From contig NZ_CP106869.1 of NCBI RefSeq assembly GCF_025665335.1, forward strand, positions 4,428,501 through 4,492,500: DNA of 64,000 bases, given 5' to 3'. This document shows, one piece after another, positions 30,023-39,105 of the stretch; within the stretch, counting starts at the first letter, position 1, and each line of letters begins with the position of its first letter. The position numbers and the translations under genes were made by a program. This DNA is from Xanthomonas sp. AM6 (GTDB lineage: Bacteria; Pseudomonadota; Gammaproteobacteria; Xanthomonadales; Xanthomonadaceae). The notes under the pieces were generated by a model, which saw only the letters and a list, made by a program, of their open reading frames with translations, was not told the origin of the DNA and ran no database searches.

Positions 30023-30875
30023 ACCGCGCCGCGGCATTCCCGCCGGCCTGCAGCGGGCACTGCGGCCACTGGCCGAGGGCACGCCGGGCGAGACACCGGC
30101 GCGGGCAGGCAGGCGACCCCGTTCCCCAACACGCGGGCTGCCAGTCGCATGCCGACGCGCGGCAGCGCACCGTCGGTGGGCGATCGTTGCGCGCTGCTGT
30201 GCAAACACGTCGCGGGCAAGCGTCGGCCAACGCCGCCGGTTGCTGGCGGCGCGACGACTGCTGCCGGGCCGGCCCGGCTGGCGACCATGCCATGCCCGGA
30301 AGCGGCCTGCCGCCGTCCCGGCAGTCTTCGGCCCGCCGCTCCACGCTGCGGCGCACCAAATTCCCCAATTCGCCGATGCGCCGCCACGCGCCGGCGCAGC
30401 GGCCTGCTGCCCGTCCGAGCCGCGCCCAGGCAGGCAGAAACCCCGCCCGATCAAGGCCGCCACCCGAAGCCGAGCGCGCGCACCTGACCGCACACCTGAA
30501 TAAATAACAACAAGAAAGTTCCAAATCGAACAATAACGAACATCAAACGAGCATCGCGACGATATGCTCCGGCCGCACAGGGGTTTGCATCGACTTTCAT
30601 CCGCCCGTCGACACGCGTGGCGACAGGCGACCTGGAGGCCACGTGTTCCATCCGCGCACCGACGTCGTTACCAGCCCCGTTCCCCGTCACCGGGCCAGCG
30701 CGGCAGGCCGCAGGCCCTGTTTCCGCCGTGCCCCGGACCGCGCCGCGGTCTACGCCGGCGTCGGTGCGGCCGCCGTCCCCGCGGCGGTCGTCCTGCTCCA
30801 CGCGGCAACCGTCGCGCCGGAGTCCTTCTCCATGAACGGGCCGCGCAGTTCGGCCCCCCGCAAAGCGAGTCACTC
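30023..30875. other. Long intergenic region upstream of oprB
   Basis: About 850 bp without a convincing gene; the open frames are GC-shadow ORFs. An isolated AT-rich stretch at 30488-30550 (AATAAATAACAACAAGAAAG and ATCGAACAATAACGAACATC) stands out against the GC-rich surroundings and is a plausible promoter or regulator-binding zone, leaving a leader of up to about 330 nt before the oprB ATG. Confidence 0.5.
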
Positions 30876-32168
30876 ATGAACAAGACCCCATGCATCGCCC
30901 TGGCGGCGCTGTCGGCCGCGCTGTGCTGCGCACCGGCCGCGGCCCAGGATTTCGACCCGGCCAAGACCCTCACCGGCGACTGGGGCGGCGCGCGCACCCG
31001 GCTGGTCGACAGCGGCGTGGACCTGCGCCTGTCCTACACCGGCGAGTTCGCGCACAACAACTCCGGCGGACGCCGCGACGACACCTATGCCTACGCCGAC
31101 CAGTTCTTCCTGGCCGGCACCTTCGACCTGGACAAGCTGTGGGCCTGGCGCGGCGCGACCTTCAAGGTCGAAGTGGCCAACCGCAACGGCGAGTCGCTCA
31201 ACGACACGGCCGGCTTCCCGACCCTGCTGGCGGTGCAGGAGATCCACGGCCGCGGTTCGGTGACCCGTTTGAGCCAGTTCTCGCTGACCCAGGAACTGTT
31301 CGACGACCGGCTCAGCATCAAGCTCGGTCGTTTGTACGCCAACGGCGATTTCTTCTCGTTCTCCTGCAAGTTCCAGAACCTGAGCTTCTGCGGCGGCCTG
31401 CCCGGCTACGTCAGCAACGGCTGGTACGTCGACCCGATCAGCCAGTACGGCGCGGTGGTGGCGTTCAAGCCCAACGATGCCTGGCGCTTCAAGGTCGGCG
31501 CCTACGACGTCAACCCGAACAACCTGGACCGCGACCAGGGCCTGAAACTACGCACCGACGGCGACAGCCAGGGCACGCTGCTGGTGGCCGAGGTCGAGTA
31601 CCTGCCCAGCTTCGGCGACGGCCTGCAGGGCCACTACCGCGCCGGCGGCTGGCGCAACAGCGCCAACTACCGCAACACCGTCACCACCAGCGGCCTGCCG
31701 TCGGACCTCAGCGACGACGCCACTGCGGTGATGGACAGCGAAAGCGGCTACTACGCCACCGCCGAGCAGGTGCTGTGGCGTGCGCCCGGCGGCGGCACGC
31801 TGCGCCTGTTCGGCAACTGGGTGCAGGCCGACAAGGACACCGACCGCATCGACCAGATGCTGCAGCTGGGCGCCTGGCTGGACGCGCCGTTCGCCTCGCG
31901 CCCGTACGACCGCATCGGCTTCGCCGCCGGCCGCACCCGGGTCAGCGAACGCCTGGGCGATGCGCAACGCCGCTACAACGCCGCGCTGCCGGCCGGGGCG
32001 GCGGCCGTGGGCGTGCAGGAATACGAATATCCGCTGGAACTGAACTACCAGTACGCCATCACCCCGGCGCTGTCGCTGATGCCCAACCTGCAGTACATCC
32101 GCAACGCCAACGGCATCAAGGACAACAACGGCGTGGTCGGCGGGCTGCGGGTCAGCATGAACTTCTGA
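30876..32168 (+). CDS. oprB: OprB-family carbohydrate-selective porin
   Basis: A 430-residue outer-membrane protein with a signal peptide (MNKTPCIALAALSAALCC, cleavage after APAAAQ). The mature start FDPAKTLTGDWGGARTRLVDSG contains the L-x-G-D-W-G-G-x-R-x-x-L hallmark of OprB. Alternating aromatic beta-strand patterns fill the rest, and it ends with a C-terminal phenylalanine (VSMNF) as required for BAM insertion. OprB porins admit glucose and related sugars. The PfkB kinase 1.4 kb downstream may be functionally linked, but it is not in the same operon. Confidence 0.93.
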   Translation: MNKTPCIALAALSAALCCAPAAAQDFDPAKTLTGDWGGARTRLVDSGVDLRLSYTGEFAHNNSGGRRDDTYAYADQFFLAGTFDLDKLWAWRGATFKVEVANRNGESLNDTAGFPTLLAVQEIHGRGSVTRLSQFSLTQELFDDRLSIKLGRLYANGDFFSFSCKFQNLSFCGGLPGYVSNGWYVDPISQYGAVVAFKPNDAWRFKVGAYDVNPNNLDRDQGLKLRTDGDSQGTLLVAEVEYLPSFGDGLQGHYRAGGWRNSANYRNTVTTSGLPSDLSDDATAVMDSESGYYATAEQVLWRAPGGGTLRLFGNWVQADKDTDRIDQMLQLGAWLDAPFASRPYDRIGFAAGRTRVSERLGDAQRRYNAALPAGAAAVGVQEYEYPLELNYQYAITPALSLMPNLQYIRNANGIKDNNGVVGGLRVSMNF

Positions 32169-32562
32169 TCGGCGGCGGCCGCCGATGGCGCCAGTCGCAT
32201 GGCGCCATCGAGGGATCCCTGAGAACCCCGATTTGCAAACCTGACGCGCTGCGCATCGATGGTGTGCGAGCGCTTCGATCGAGTTTCTCAGGGTTGGAGG
32301 TTCCCGCAAGGCGGTGGTGCGGCGGGAGCGGTTCGGCGATCAGGTCGCCGCCTTCTTCCGATGCACCGCGGTGCGGTCGGTTGCCAGGTGTCGCGATGCA
32401 GGCACAGCAAGCGCAATAGCCGGTGCATGCGGCCAGCGCAGCGACGCGGTCATGACGGACGCGGCAGCGGCAGTGCCTGTCTTCGGGCAAGCCGCCGCCG
32501 CTGCGCCGGCGCAGCATCGCCCAAGCGCGCGGCTGCGCCGGGCCATCCGCGCTCCGCAGTGC
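32169..32562. other. Intergenic region between convergent genes
   Basis: A 394-bp interval between oprB (plus) and the NAD(P)-binding protein gene (minus). No REP element, hairpin-plus-T terminator or credible ORF is visible. Confidence 0.5.
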
Positions 32563-33195
32563 TCAGGCCAACTGTTCCGACCCGACCACATGGACGCCGG
32601 CGCGTGGCCGCAATGCGTTGTCCACCAGCGCGGCGGCGACGTGCGCGGCGGGATTGATCCGGTAGCGTCGCGGCAGCAGCGGGCCCAGCGCCTGCAACAC
32701 CGTGCCTGCCAGGCGCTCGGCGCGGCGCGGCTGCGCGCGTTCGCCTCCGATCAGGCCCGGCCGCACCAAGGCGAGCGAGGCGAAGCCCAGCGCCTGCAGC
32801 TCGCGCTCCAGCTCGCCCTTGACCCGGTTGTAGAAGAAGCGCGAGCGCGGATCGGCGCCCAGCGCCGAGTTCAGCGCGAACGCGGCGGCGCCGTGCCGCT
32901 GCGCCAGCCGCGCGATCGCCAGCGGATAGTCGTGGTCGACACGGCGGAACGCGGCGCGCGAACCAGCCTGCCGCAGCGTGGTGCCGAGCGCGCAGATCAC
33001 CGCGTCGACCGGCCACCACGACGCCTGCGCCGGCAATTGCTCGAAGTCCACGAGCGGGTTGTGCAGCTTGGGGTGGACGAGGTCCAGCGCGCGCCGGGTC
33101 GGCGCCACGACCGCGCTGCACGCCGGCGCGGCGAGCAATTGCGCCAGCGCCTGGCGGCCGACCAGGCCGGTGGCGCCGGCGAGCAGGATCTTCAT
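32563..33195 (-). CDS. NAD(P)-binding protein (atypical SDR, HTATIP2/YbjT-like)
   Basis: A 210-residue Rossmann-fold protein: MKILLAGATGLVGRQALAQL carries the GATGxxG dinucleotide motif. The body (VDAVICALGTTLRQAGS, RVDHDYPLAIARLAQRHGA) resembles the short HTATIP2-like oxidoreductases in which D-x-D-Y followed by A-x-x-A-x-x-x-G-A is typical, and the N-R-V-K-G-E-L-E segment is also typical. The start at MKILLAG is the first residue of the fold; longer frames run into repeat DNA. Function unknown. Confidence 0.85.
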   Translation of the reverse strand: MKILLAGATGLVGRQALAQLLAAPACSAVVAPTRRALDLVHPKLHNPLVDFEQLPAQASWWPVDAVICALGTTLRQAGSRAAFRRVDHDYPLAIARLAQRHGAAAFALNSALGADPRSRFFYNRVKGELERELQALGFASLALVRPGLIGGERAQPRRAERLAGTVLQALGPLLPRRYRINPAAHVAAALVDNALRPRAGVHVVGSEQLA

Positions 33196-33310
33196 CGAAA
33201 GCGCCCTTGCGCGGTGGAAAGAGGAAGCTAGGACGATCGCAGGCGCCTGGCAAGGCGCTGTCGGCGCGCGCGTGCGACTGGCTACCGGAGCCGCGAGTCG
33301 CTGCGCGCCG

Positions 33311-33422
33311 TACCTCACCCCAACCCCTCTCCCGGCGGAGAGGGCCAGGCCGCCCCTTCTCCCATCGGGACCATGGCCCCCTTTTGGAGGGAAGGTGGCC
33401 CGCAGGGCCGGATGAGGGTCCG
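33311..33422. repeat. Full-length CCTCTCCC-family dispersed repeat
   Basis: The most complete copy in the window, about 110 bp. Module one is ACCTCACCCCAACCCCTCTC then CCGGCGGAGAGGG. Module two begins CCTTCTCCCATCGGGACCAT and continues through a GGAGGGAAGGTGGCCCGCAG block to GGATGAGGGTCCGGG. It fills most of the gap 33196-33577 between the divergent genes. No ORF here is credible. Confidence 0.85.
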
Positions 33423-33577
33423 GGCGAAGCCTCGCACGCCCAACCCACAAGCCCCTGGCTCGCACACCAACCGCGATCCCACATCGCCGCACGCGGTCGC
33501 CGCGCTGCGGCTTGTACGCCACAATAGCCGGCCATCGCGCCGACCGGCGCCGCAGCAGCCAACCGAGGAGCCGTTCG

Positions 33578-34504
33578 ATGTTCGTGGTGTGTGGAGAGGC
33601 CTTGTACGACATCTTCATCGACGGCTACGCCGGCACCTCGGTCGGCATGACCGCGCGCCAGGGCGGTTCGCCGTTCAACGTGGCGATCGGCCTGGCCCGC
33701 CTCGGCACGCCGTCGGCGCTGTTCACCGGCCTGTCCACCGACCCGCTCGGCCGCCAGTTGCGCGCCACCCTGGAACGCGAGGGCGTGGCGCTGGACCACT
33801 GCGTCGACAAGGCCGAGGCGACCACCCTGGTGATGGTCGCGCTGGACGCGCAGGGCGTGCCCAACTACTCGTTCTACGGCACCGGCTGCGCCGATCGCGC
33901 GCTGACCGCGGCCGACCTGCCGGCGCTCGGCGCCGCGGTCGGCGGCCTGCACTTCGGTTCCTACACCCTGGTCGCCGAGACCACCGCCAGCACCTTCCAG
34001 ACGCTTGCCGAACGCGAACGCGCGCAGCGGCTGATCTCGCTGGATCCGAACGTGCGGCCGACGGTGGAGCCGGACATGGCGGTGTGGCGCGCGCGGCTGG
34101 ATCGCTGGATCGCGCTGGCGCACGTGGTCAAGGTCAGCCAGGAGGACATCGAGCTGCTGTACCCCGACCAGGATCCGTTCGCGATCGCGCGCGGCTGGCT
34201 GCAGCGCGGCCCGTCGCTGGTGGTGATGACCCTGGGCGGCGACGGCGCGGTGGCCTGGAGCGGTACCGCCGAGGCGCGCGTGGCCGGGCGCGCGGTGCAG
34301 GTGGCCGACACCGTCGGCGCCGGCGACAGCTTCCAGGCCGCGCTGCTGCACCAGCTGCCCGACCTGGCCGCGCTCGCCGCGCTGGGCCGGTCGGTGCCGG
34401 CGCTGCAGCGGCTGCTGGAGTTCTGCGTGGCCGCCGCGGCGATCAACTGCACCCGCGCCGGCGCCAATCCGCCGCGCCTGGACGAGGTGCGCGCCGCGCT
34501 GTAG
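33578..34504 (+). CDS. PfkB-family carbohydrate kinase (fructokinase-like)
   Basis: A 308-residue ribokinase-fold kinase. The N-terminal glycine motif QGGSPFNVAIGLARLG and the C-terminal signature DTVGAGDSFQAALLHQL (anion hole and catalytic Asp) are both intact. The segment SFYGTGCADRAL resembles bacterial fructokinases. A GAGGAG ribosome site lies 7 bases before the ATG. Proposed reaction: ATP-dependent phosphorylation of fructose or a related sugar; specificity cannot be read from the sequence. Confidence 0.9.
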   Translation: MFVVCGEALYDIFIDGYAGTSVGMTARQGGSPFNVAIGLARLGTPSALFTGLSTDPLGRQLRATLEREGVALDHCVDKAEATTLVMVALDAQGVPNYSFYGTGCADRALTAADLPALGAAVGGLHFGSYTLVAETTASTFQTLAERERAQRLISLDPNVRPTVEPDMAVWRARLDRWIALAHVVKVSQEDIELLYPDQDPFAIARGWLQRGPSLVVMTLGGDGAVAWSGTAEARVAGRAVQVADTVGAGDSFQAALLHQLPDLAALAALGRSVPALQRLLEFCVAAAAINCTRAGANPPRLDEVRAAL

Positions 34505-34621
34505 GCCGGGCCGCCGTCGGCTCAAGCACGCGCCGCCGGCGCCGATATCCTGTTCCTGGGCGTCACCCCGGTGGCCGCGTTCGCGGCAGGGCGGCGCATT
34601 CACTGGAAAGGAAGCGTGCGC

Positions 34622-36220
34622 ATGCCGGATAAACGCGACGAGCCATCTGCCGGCGGGCTGCGCAAGCTGTTGTCGCCGCGTCGCCGCGAGCCGGCGGCCG
34701 CCTCGGCGCTGGCGCCGCGCGGGCATGGCCATGCGCACGCGCAGGGCGCCGCGCCCGCGGCGCCGGGCGCGCCCGCCGATCCGGCCGCGGCCACGGCGGC
34801 GCTGATCCGCCTGTTCAACCACGCCCACGAGCCGCTGGACCTGCTCGGCGCCTTCGCCGAGGGCATGGCCGGCCTGCACGGGGAGCTGGGCGACATGGGC
34901 CGGCGCCTGCAGTCGGCGGCCGCCGCCGGCGACTGGCCCAGCTATGGCCGCGCGCTGCGCCAGTTGATCGACAAGTACATCCGCACCATCGACGTCGACG
35001 ATCCGCTGGCCGGGCCCAGCGACACCGAGCGCCTGCGCGACCTGCTGCGCCAGGCGGTGGCCGGCGCGCTGGCCTCGCTGCTGCACAGCCTGCCCGAGCT
35101 GGCCACCGAATCGGAGGCCACCGGCGAGGCGTTGCGGCAGTGGCGGCCGGGCCAGCCGCTGGAACCGCTGGCGCAGCGCGTGCGCGAGCTGTGCCACCAG
35201 GTCGCGCTGCGCGCCAGCGACAGCCAGGAGCAGCAGACCCTGCTGCTGGGCCTGTTCGACCTGCTGCTGGAGAACATCGGCGAACTGCTCGACGACACCA
35301 GCTGGCTGCAGGGCCAGATCGCGGTGGTGCGCGACCTGATCAGCGGCCCGCTGGACCGCTATTCGATCGAGGAAGCGCGCGGCAGCCTGCGCGAGGTGAC
35401 CTACAAGCAGGGCCTGCTGAAACAGGGCATCGCCGAATCCAAGGAAGCGATGAAGGACATGATGGTGTCCTTCGTCGAGAACCTGGACGGCATGGCGATC
35501 AGCACGAGCGAGTTCCACGACCGCATCGCCGACTATTCGCAGACCATCCGCGACGCGCGCAGCATCGGCGACCTCAACCGCCTGCTGCAGGAAGTGCTGC
35601 AGGACACCGGCCACGTGCAGCAGCAGGCGCTGCGCGCGCGCGACCACCTGATCGCCGCGCGCCAGGAAGTGGAAGCGGCCGAGCAGCGCATCCTGCGCCT
35701 GGAGCAGGAACTGCAGGACGTCAGCGGGCTGGTGCGGGTCGACCAGCTCACCGGCGCGCTCAACCGCCGCGGCCTGGACGAACTGTTCGCGCGCGAGCTG
35801 GTGCGCACCGAACGCGGCGAGCAGCCGCTGTGCGTGGCGATGCTGGACCTGGACGACTTCCGCAAGCTCAACGAGACCTATGGCCATCCCGGCGGCGACG
35901 CCGCGCTGCGCCACGTGGTCGAGGTGGCGCGCACCACGCTGCGCGGCAGCGACGCGATCGCCCGCTTCGGCGGCGAGGAATTCCTGCTGCTGATGCCCGA
36001 CTGCACCATCTTCGAAGCGGCCGCGGCGGTGACCCGGGTGCAGCGCGCGCTGGCCCAGCGCGCGGTGGTGCACGAGGACCAGCGCGTGTTCGTCAGCTTC
36101 AGCGCCGGCGTGGCGATGCGCCGCGCCGGCGAGACCCAGGACGTGGTGGTCAGGCGCGCCGACCGCGCGCTGTACGAGGCCAAGAAGGCGGGCAAGAACC
36201 GGGTGGTGTCGGCGGATTAG
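34622..36220 (+). CDS. Diguanylate cyclase with long coiled-coil N-terminus
   Basis: A 532-residue soluble protein. Residues 1-60 are low-complexity, about 60-365 are helical (ending in a coiled coil such as ARQEVEAAEQRILRLEQELQ), and a GGDEF domain spans about 370-530. The catalytic A-site is intact as RFGGEEF, and the inhibitory I-site RGSD precedes it by five residues, so an active, product-inhibited c-di-GMP synthase is expected. The metal/nucleotide elements LDLDDFRKLNETYGH and the terminal YEAKKAGKNRV are present. No membrane or known sensor domain is recognised in the N-terminal part. Transcribed alone. Confidence 0.9.
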   Translation: MPDKRDEPSAGGLRKLLSPRRREPAAASALAPRGHGHAHAQGAAPAAPGAPADPAAATAALIRLFNHAHEPLDLLGAFAEGMAGLHGELGDMGRRLQSAAAAGDWPSYGRALRQLIDKYIRTIDVDDPLAGPSDTERLRDLLRQAVAGALASLLHSLPELATESEATGEALRQWRPGQPLEPLAQRVRELCHQVALRASDSQEQQTLLLGLFDLLLENIGELLDDTSWLQGQIAVVRDLISGPLDRYSIEEARGSLREVTYKQGLLKQGIAESKEAMKDMMVSFVENLDGMAISTSEFHDRIADYSQTIRDARSIGDLNRLLQEVLQDTGHVQQQALRARDHLIAARQEVEAAEQRILRLEQELQDVSGLVRVDQLTGALNRRGLDELFARELVRTERGEQPLCVAMLDLDDFRKLNETYGHPGGDAALRHVVEVARTTLRGSDAIARFGGEEFLLLMPDCTIFEAAAAVTRVQRALAQRAVVHEDQRVFVSFSAGVAMRRAGETQDVVVRRADRALYEAKKAGKNRVVSAD

Positions 36221-36232
36221 TGCCGGCGCATG

Positions 36233-36335
36233 CGCCGGCGCGGGATTGGGGATTGGAGAGTCGGGATTGGCAGGCGCGCAGGCGCGCTGCGTTCTTGCGA
36301 ATCCCCACCCCCGAATCCCTAATCCCGGATCTTCT
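36233..36335. repeat. Inverted GATTGGGG-type arrays between convergent genes
   Basis: Plus-oriented copies at 36241-36268 (GGGATTGGGGATTGGAGAGT then CGGGATTGG) and minus-oriented copies at 36299-36330 (AATCCCCACCCCCGAATCCC then TAATCCCGG) face each other, so the RNA could form a large hairpin. The stop codon of the minus-strand DUF808 gene (TAG, complement of CTA at 36319-36321) lies inside the second array. Confidence 0.8.
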
Positions 36336-37215
36336 TGAACAGCAACACCGCCCCCAGCACCACCGCGCCGGCCACGATGCCGACCAGCGCATTGCCCAGG
36401 TTGAGGATCACGCTGCCCCAGGCGCCCTGAGGCGCGAGGCCCTCGATGGCGTGGTGCAGCGGGCCGATGCTGTGGACCAGGATGCCGCCGCCGACCAGGA
36501 ACATCGCCGCGGTGCCGGCGATCGACAGCGCGCGCATCAGCCACGGCGCCAGCCACAGGATGCCGCGGCCGATCGCCGCGGCGGCGGCGCCCTTGCGGGT
36601 CAGGTACAGGCCCAGGTCGTCGAGCTTGACGATGCCGGCGACCAGGCCGTACACGCCGACCGTCATCGCCAGCGCGATCGCCACCAGCACCGACACCTGC
36701 TGCACGAACGGCACGCCGGCGACCACGCCCAGCGACAGCACGATGATCTCCGCCGAGAGGATGAAATCGGTGCGGATCGCGCCCTTGATCTTGTCCTTCT
36801 CCAGCGCGACCACGTCCACCTTCTCATCGGCCAGCGCCTGCAGCTGCTGCGCGTGGTGCTGCGCGTCCTCTTCCTTGGAATGCAGGAAGCGGTGCGCCAG
36901 CTTCTCCACGCCCTCGAAGCACAGGAACGCGCCGCCGATCATCATCAGCGGCGTGATCGCCCACGGCAGCCACACGCTGATCGCCAGCGCCGCCGGCACC
37001 AGGATCGCCTTGTTGAGCAGCGAGCCCTTGGCCACCGCCCACACCACCGGCAGCTCGCGGTCGGCGTTGACCCCGGTGACCTGCTGCGCGTTCAGCGCCA
37101 GGTCGTCGCCGAGCACACCGGCGGTCTTCTTCGCCGCCACCTTGGTCAGGATGGACACGTCGTCCAGCAGCGTGGCGATATCGTCGAGCAGGGTGAACAG
37201 GCTGGCGCCGGCCAT
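36319..37215 (-). CDS. DUF808 family inner-membrane protein
   Basis: A 298-residue polytopic protein of the YedI/DUF808 family. The N-terminus [20 protein letters not shown] followed by [18 protein letters not shown] is a signature, as is [14 protein letters not shown]. Six or so hydrophobic helices follow, and it ends in FKKIRD. The function of the family is not known. Its stop codon is contributed by a dispersed 8-bp repeat array (see 36233-36335). Confidence 0.92.
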   Translation of the reverse strand: MAGASLFTLLDDIATLLDDVSILTKVAAKKTAGVLGDDLALNAQQVTGVNADRELPVVWAVAKGSLLNKAILVPAALAISVWLPWAITPLMMIGGAFLCFEGVEKLAHRFLHSKEEDAQHHAQQLQALADEKVDVVALEKDKIKGAIRTDFILSAEIIVLSLGVVAGVPFVQQVSVLVAIALAMTVGVYGLVAGIVKLDDLGLYLTRKGAAAAAIGRGILWLAPWLMRALSIAGTAAMFLVGGGILVHSIGPLHHAIEGLAPQGAWGSVILNLGNALVGIVAGAVVLGAVLLFKKIRD

Positions 37216-37362
37216 GCGGGGATTCCGTTCGGAGGTGAAGGGGGATTCTCGCCGATTCCCCGCGCCCGGTGCGTGAGCGGCGCCGCGCCCCGGCCTCAGC
37301 CGCGCATAACGCCGGCTCGGTTACCGTGCGCGGCAGACCCCGCCGTTCTGCGAAGGAGACCC

Positions 37363-38991
37363 ATGGACCAGTTCCTCACCGCCCCGCGCGCGATCGTCGA
37401 CGACGTGCTCGACGCCGTCGCCGCGCTGCAGCCGCTGCTGCGCTCGGACCCGGCCAGCGGCGCGCGCATCGTGCTGCAGGCCGAGCGCGATCCCGCGCAG
37501 GTCGCCGTGCTGTCCGGCGGCGGCGCCGGGCACGAGCCGGCGCACGCCGGCTTCGTCGGCCCCGGCATGCTCAGCGGCGCCATCGCCGGCGACCTGTTCG
37601 CCTCGCCGGGCGTGGAAGCGGTGCTGGCCGCGATCCGCGCCTGCGCCGACGCGCCCGGGGTGCTGCTGGTGATCAAGAACTACACCGGCGACCGGCTCAA
37701 CTTCGGCCTGGCCGCCGAGCGCGCCCGCGCCGAGGGCATCGACGTGGCCAGCGTGCTGGTCGCCGACGACATCGCCCTGCCCGACGCCGCCCAGCCGCGC
37801 GGCATCGCCGGCACCGTGCTGGTGCACAAGTACGTCGGCCACCTGGCCCGCGCAGGGCTGCCGCTGGCCGAGCTGGCGCAGCGCGGCCAGGCCTTCGCCG
37901 ACCGCCTGCTGTCGCTGGGCATGGCGCTGTCCAGCTGCACCGTGCCGGGCCAGCACGCCGGCCGCCGCGCGCCGGAGCTGGGCCTGGGCATCCACAACGA
38001 ACCGGGCACGCGCAAGGTGCAGCCGGGCTCGGTCGAGGAGGCGCTGGCGCTGGTGCTGGACCCGCTGCTGGCGCAGGCCGACGCGCGGTACGGCGCCGAC
38101 GCGCCGCTGGTGCTGATGCTCAACGACCTGGGCGGCTGCTCCACCCAGGAACTGGGCGTGCTGACCCGGCTGGCGCTGCAGCGCATCGGCGTGGCGCGGA
38201 TCGCGCTGATGACCGTGCCGGCGGCGCTGATGACCTCGATGGACATGCACGGCTTCTCGGTCACCCTGGCCCCGGCCGATGCCGACGTGCTCGCCGCGCT
38301 GCAGGCGCCGGTGCAGACCCTGGGCTGGCCCGGCGTGCGCGTGCCGCATGCGCCTGCCCGTTTCGCCCCGGCGTTGCTGCGCAGCGAGGCGCACCGGCAG
38401 GGTGCCCGCGACGCGCAACGCGGCGCGGCGCTGGCCCGGGTCGCGCAGGCGCTGATCGGCGCGCAGGCGGAGCTGGACGCGCTCGATGCGCAGACCGGCG
38501 ACGGCGATGCCGGCAGCACCTTCGCCGCCGGCGCCCGCGCGTTGCAGCAGGCGCTGGATGACGACGCGCTGGCGACGGGCGAGGCCGCCGCACTGGCGCA
38601 CGGCCTGGCGGCGACGATCGAGCGCAGCATGGGCGGCTCCAGCGGCGTGCTGCTGTCGATCCTGTTCACCACCGCGGCCACCGACCTGGAGGCCGGGCGC
38701 GGCTGGGTGCCGGCGCTGCAGGCGGGCGTGGCGCGCATGCAGCACTACGGCGGCGCGCAGCCGGGCGACCGCACCATGCTCGACGCGCTGCTGCCGGCGC
38801 TGGACGCGCTGGCGCGCGGCGGCGGCCTTGACGACGCGGCGCGCGCGGCCCGCAGCGGCGCCGACGCCACCGCCCAGCTGACCCAGGCCCGCGCCGGCCG
38901 CTCGGCTGCGGTGCCGGCGGACGCGCTGCGCGGCGTGGTCGACCCCGGCGCCGAGGCGGTGGCACGCGCATTCGCGGCATGGGGCCGGTAG
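37363..38991 (+). CDS. Dihydroxyacetone kinase, fused DhaK-DhaL (ATP-dependent)
   Basis: A 542-residue two-domain kinase. Residues 1-330 are DhaK: the glycine loop SGGGAGHEPAHAGFVGPGML, KNYTGDRLNF, and GLGIHNEPGTRKV, whose His covalently binds dihydroxyacetone. Residues about 345-542 are DhaL with the nucleotide-binding acidic motif TGDGDAGSTF and the MGGSSGVLLSILF helix. Covalent fusion of K and L without a DhaM indicates the ATP-using form (Citrobacter/eukaryote type). A GAAGGAG site precedes the ATG. It makes DHAP from dihydroxyacetone and may also act on glyceraldehyde. Confidence 0.94.
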   Translation: MDQFLTAPRAIVDDVLDAVAALQPLLRSDPASGARIVLQAERDPAQVAVLSGGGAGHEPAHAGFVGPGMLSGAIAGDLFASPGVEAVLAAIRACADAPGVLLVIKNYTGDRLNFGLAAERARAEGIDVASVLVADDIALPDAAQPRGIAGTVLVHKYVGHLARAGLPLAELAQRGQAFADRLLSLGMALSSCTVPGQHAGRRAPELGLGIHNEPGTRKVQPGSVEEALALVLDPLLAQADARYGADAPLVLMLNDLGGCSTQELGVLTRLALQRIGVARIALMTVPAALMTSMDMHGFSVTLAPADADVLAALQAPVQTLGWPGVRVPHAPARFAPALLRSEAHRQGARDAQRGAALARVAQALIGAQAELDALDAQTGDGDAGSTFAAGARALQQALDDDALATGEAAALAHGLAATIERSMGGSSGVLLSILFTTAATDLEAGRGWVPALQAGVARMQHYGGAQPGDRTMLDALLPALDALARGGGLDDAARAARSGADATAQLTQARAGRSAAVPADALRGVVDPGAEAVARAFAAWGR

Positions 38992-39009
38992 CCGTCTTGC
39001 TCTTGCCCT

Positions 39010-39079
39010 TGTAGGAGCGGCTTCAGCCGCGACAGGCACTCTCCGGTAAGACCCTGTCGCGGCTGAAGCCGCTCCTACA
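39010..39079. repeat. Inverted pair of GTAG-type REP half-sites
   Basis: Half-sites at 39010-39033 and 39056-39079 are perfect reverse complements around a 22-bp loop. They lie between the convergent kinase and unknown secreted protein genes and could end transcripts from both sides. Confidence 0.9.
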
Positions 39080-39105
39080 GGGAACATCGATGCGCGGCGC
39101 CGGCC

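Noticed and set aside
30451-30873. A 140-codon minus-strand frame upstream of oprB
   Set aside because: It crosses the AT-rich presumed promoter, is Arg/Gly-rich, and shows no family resemblance.
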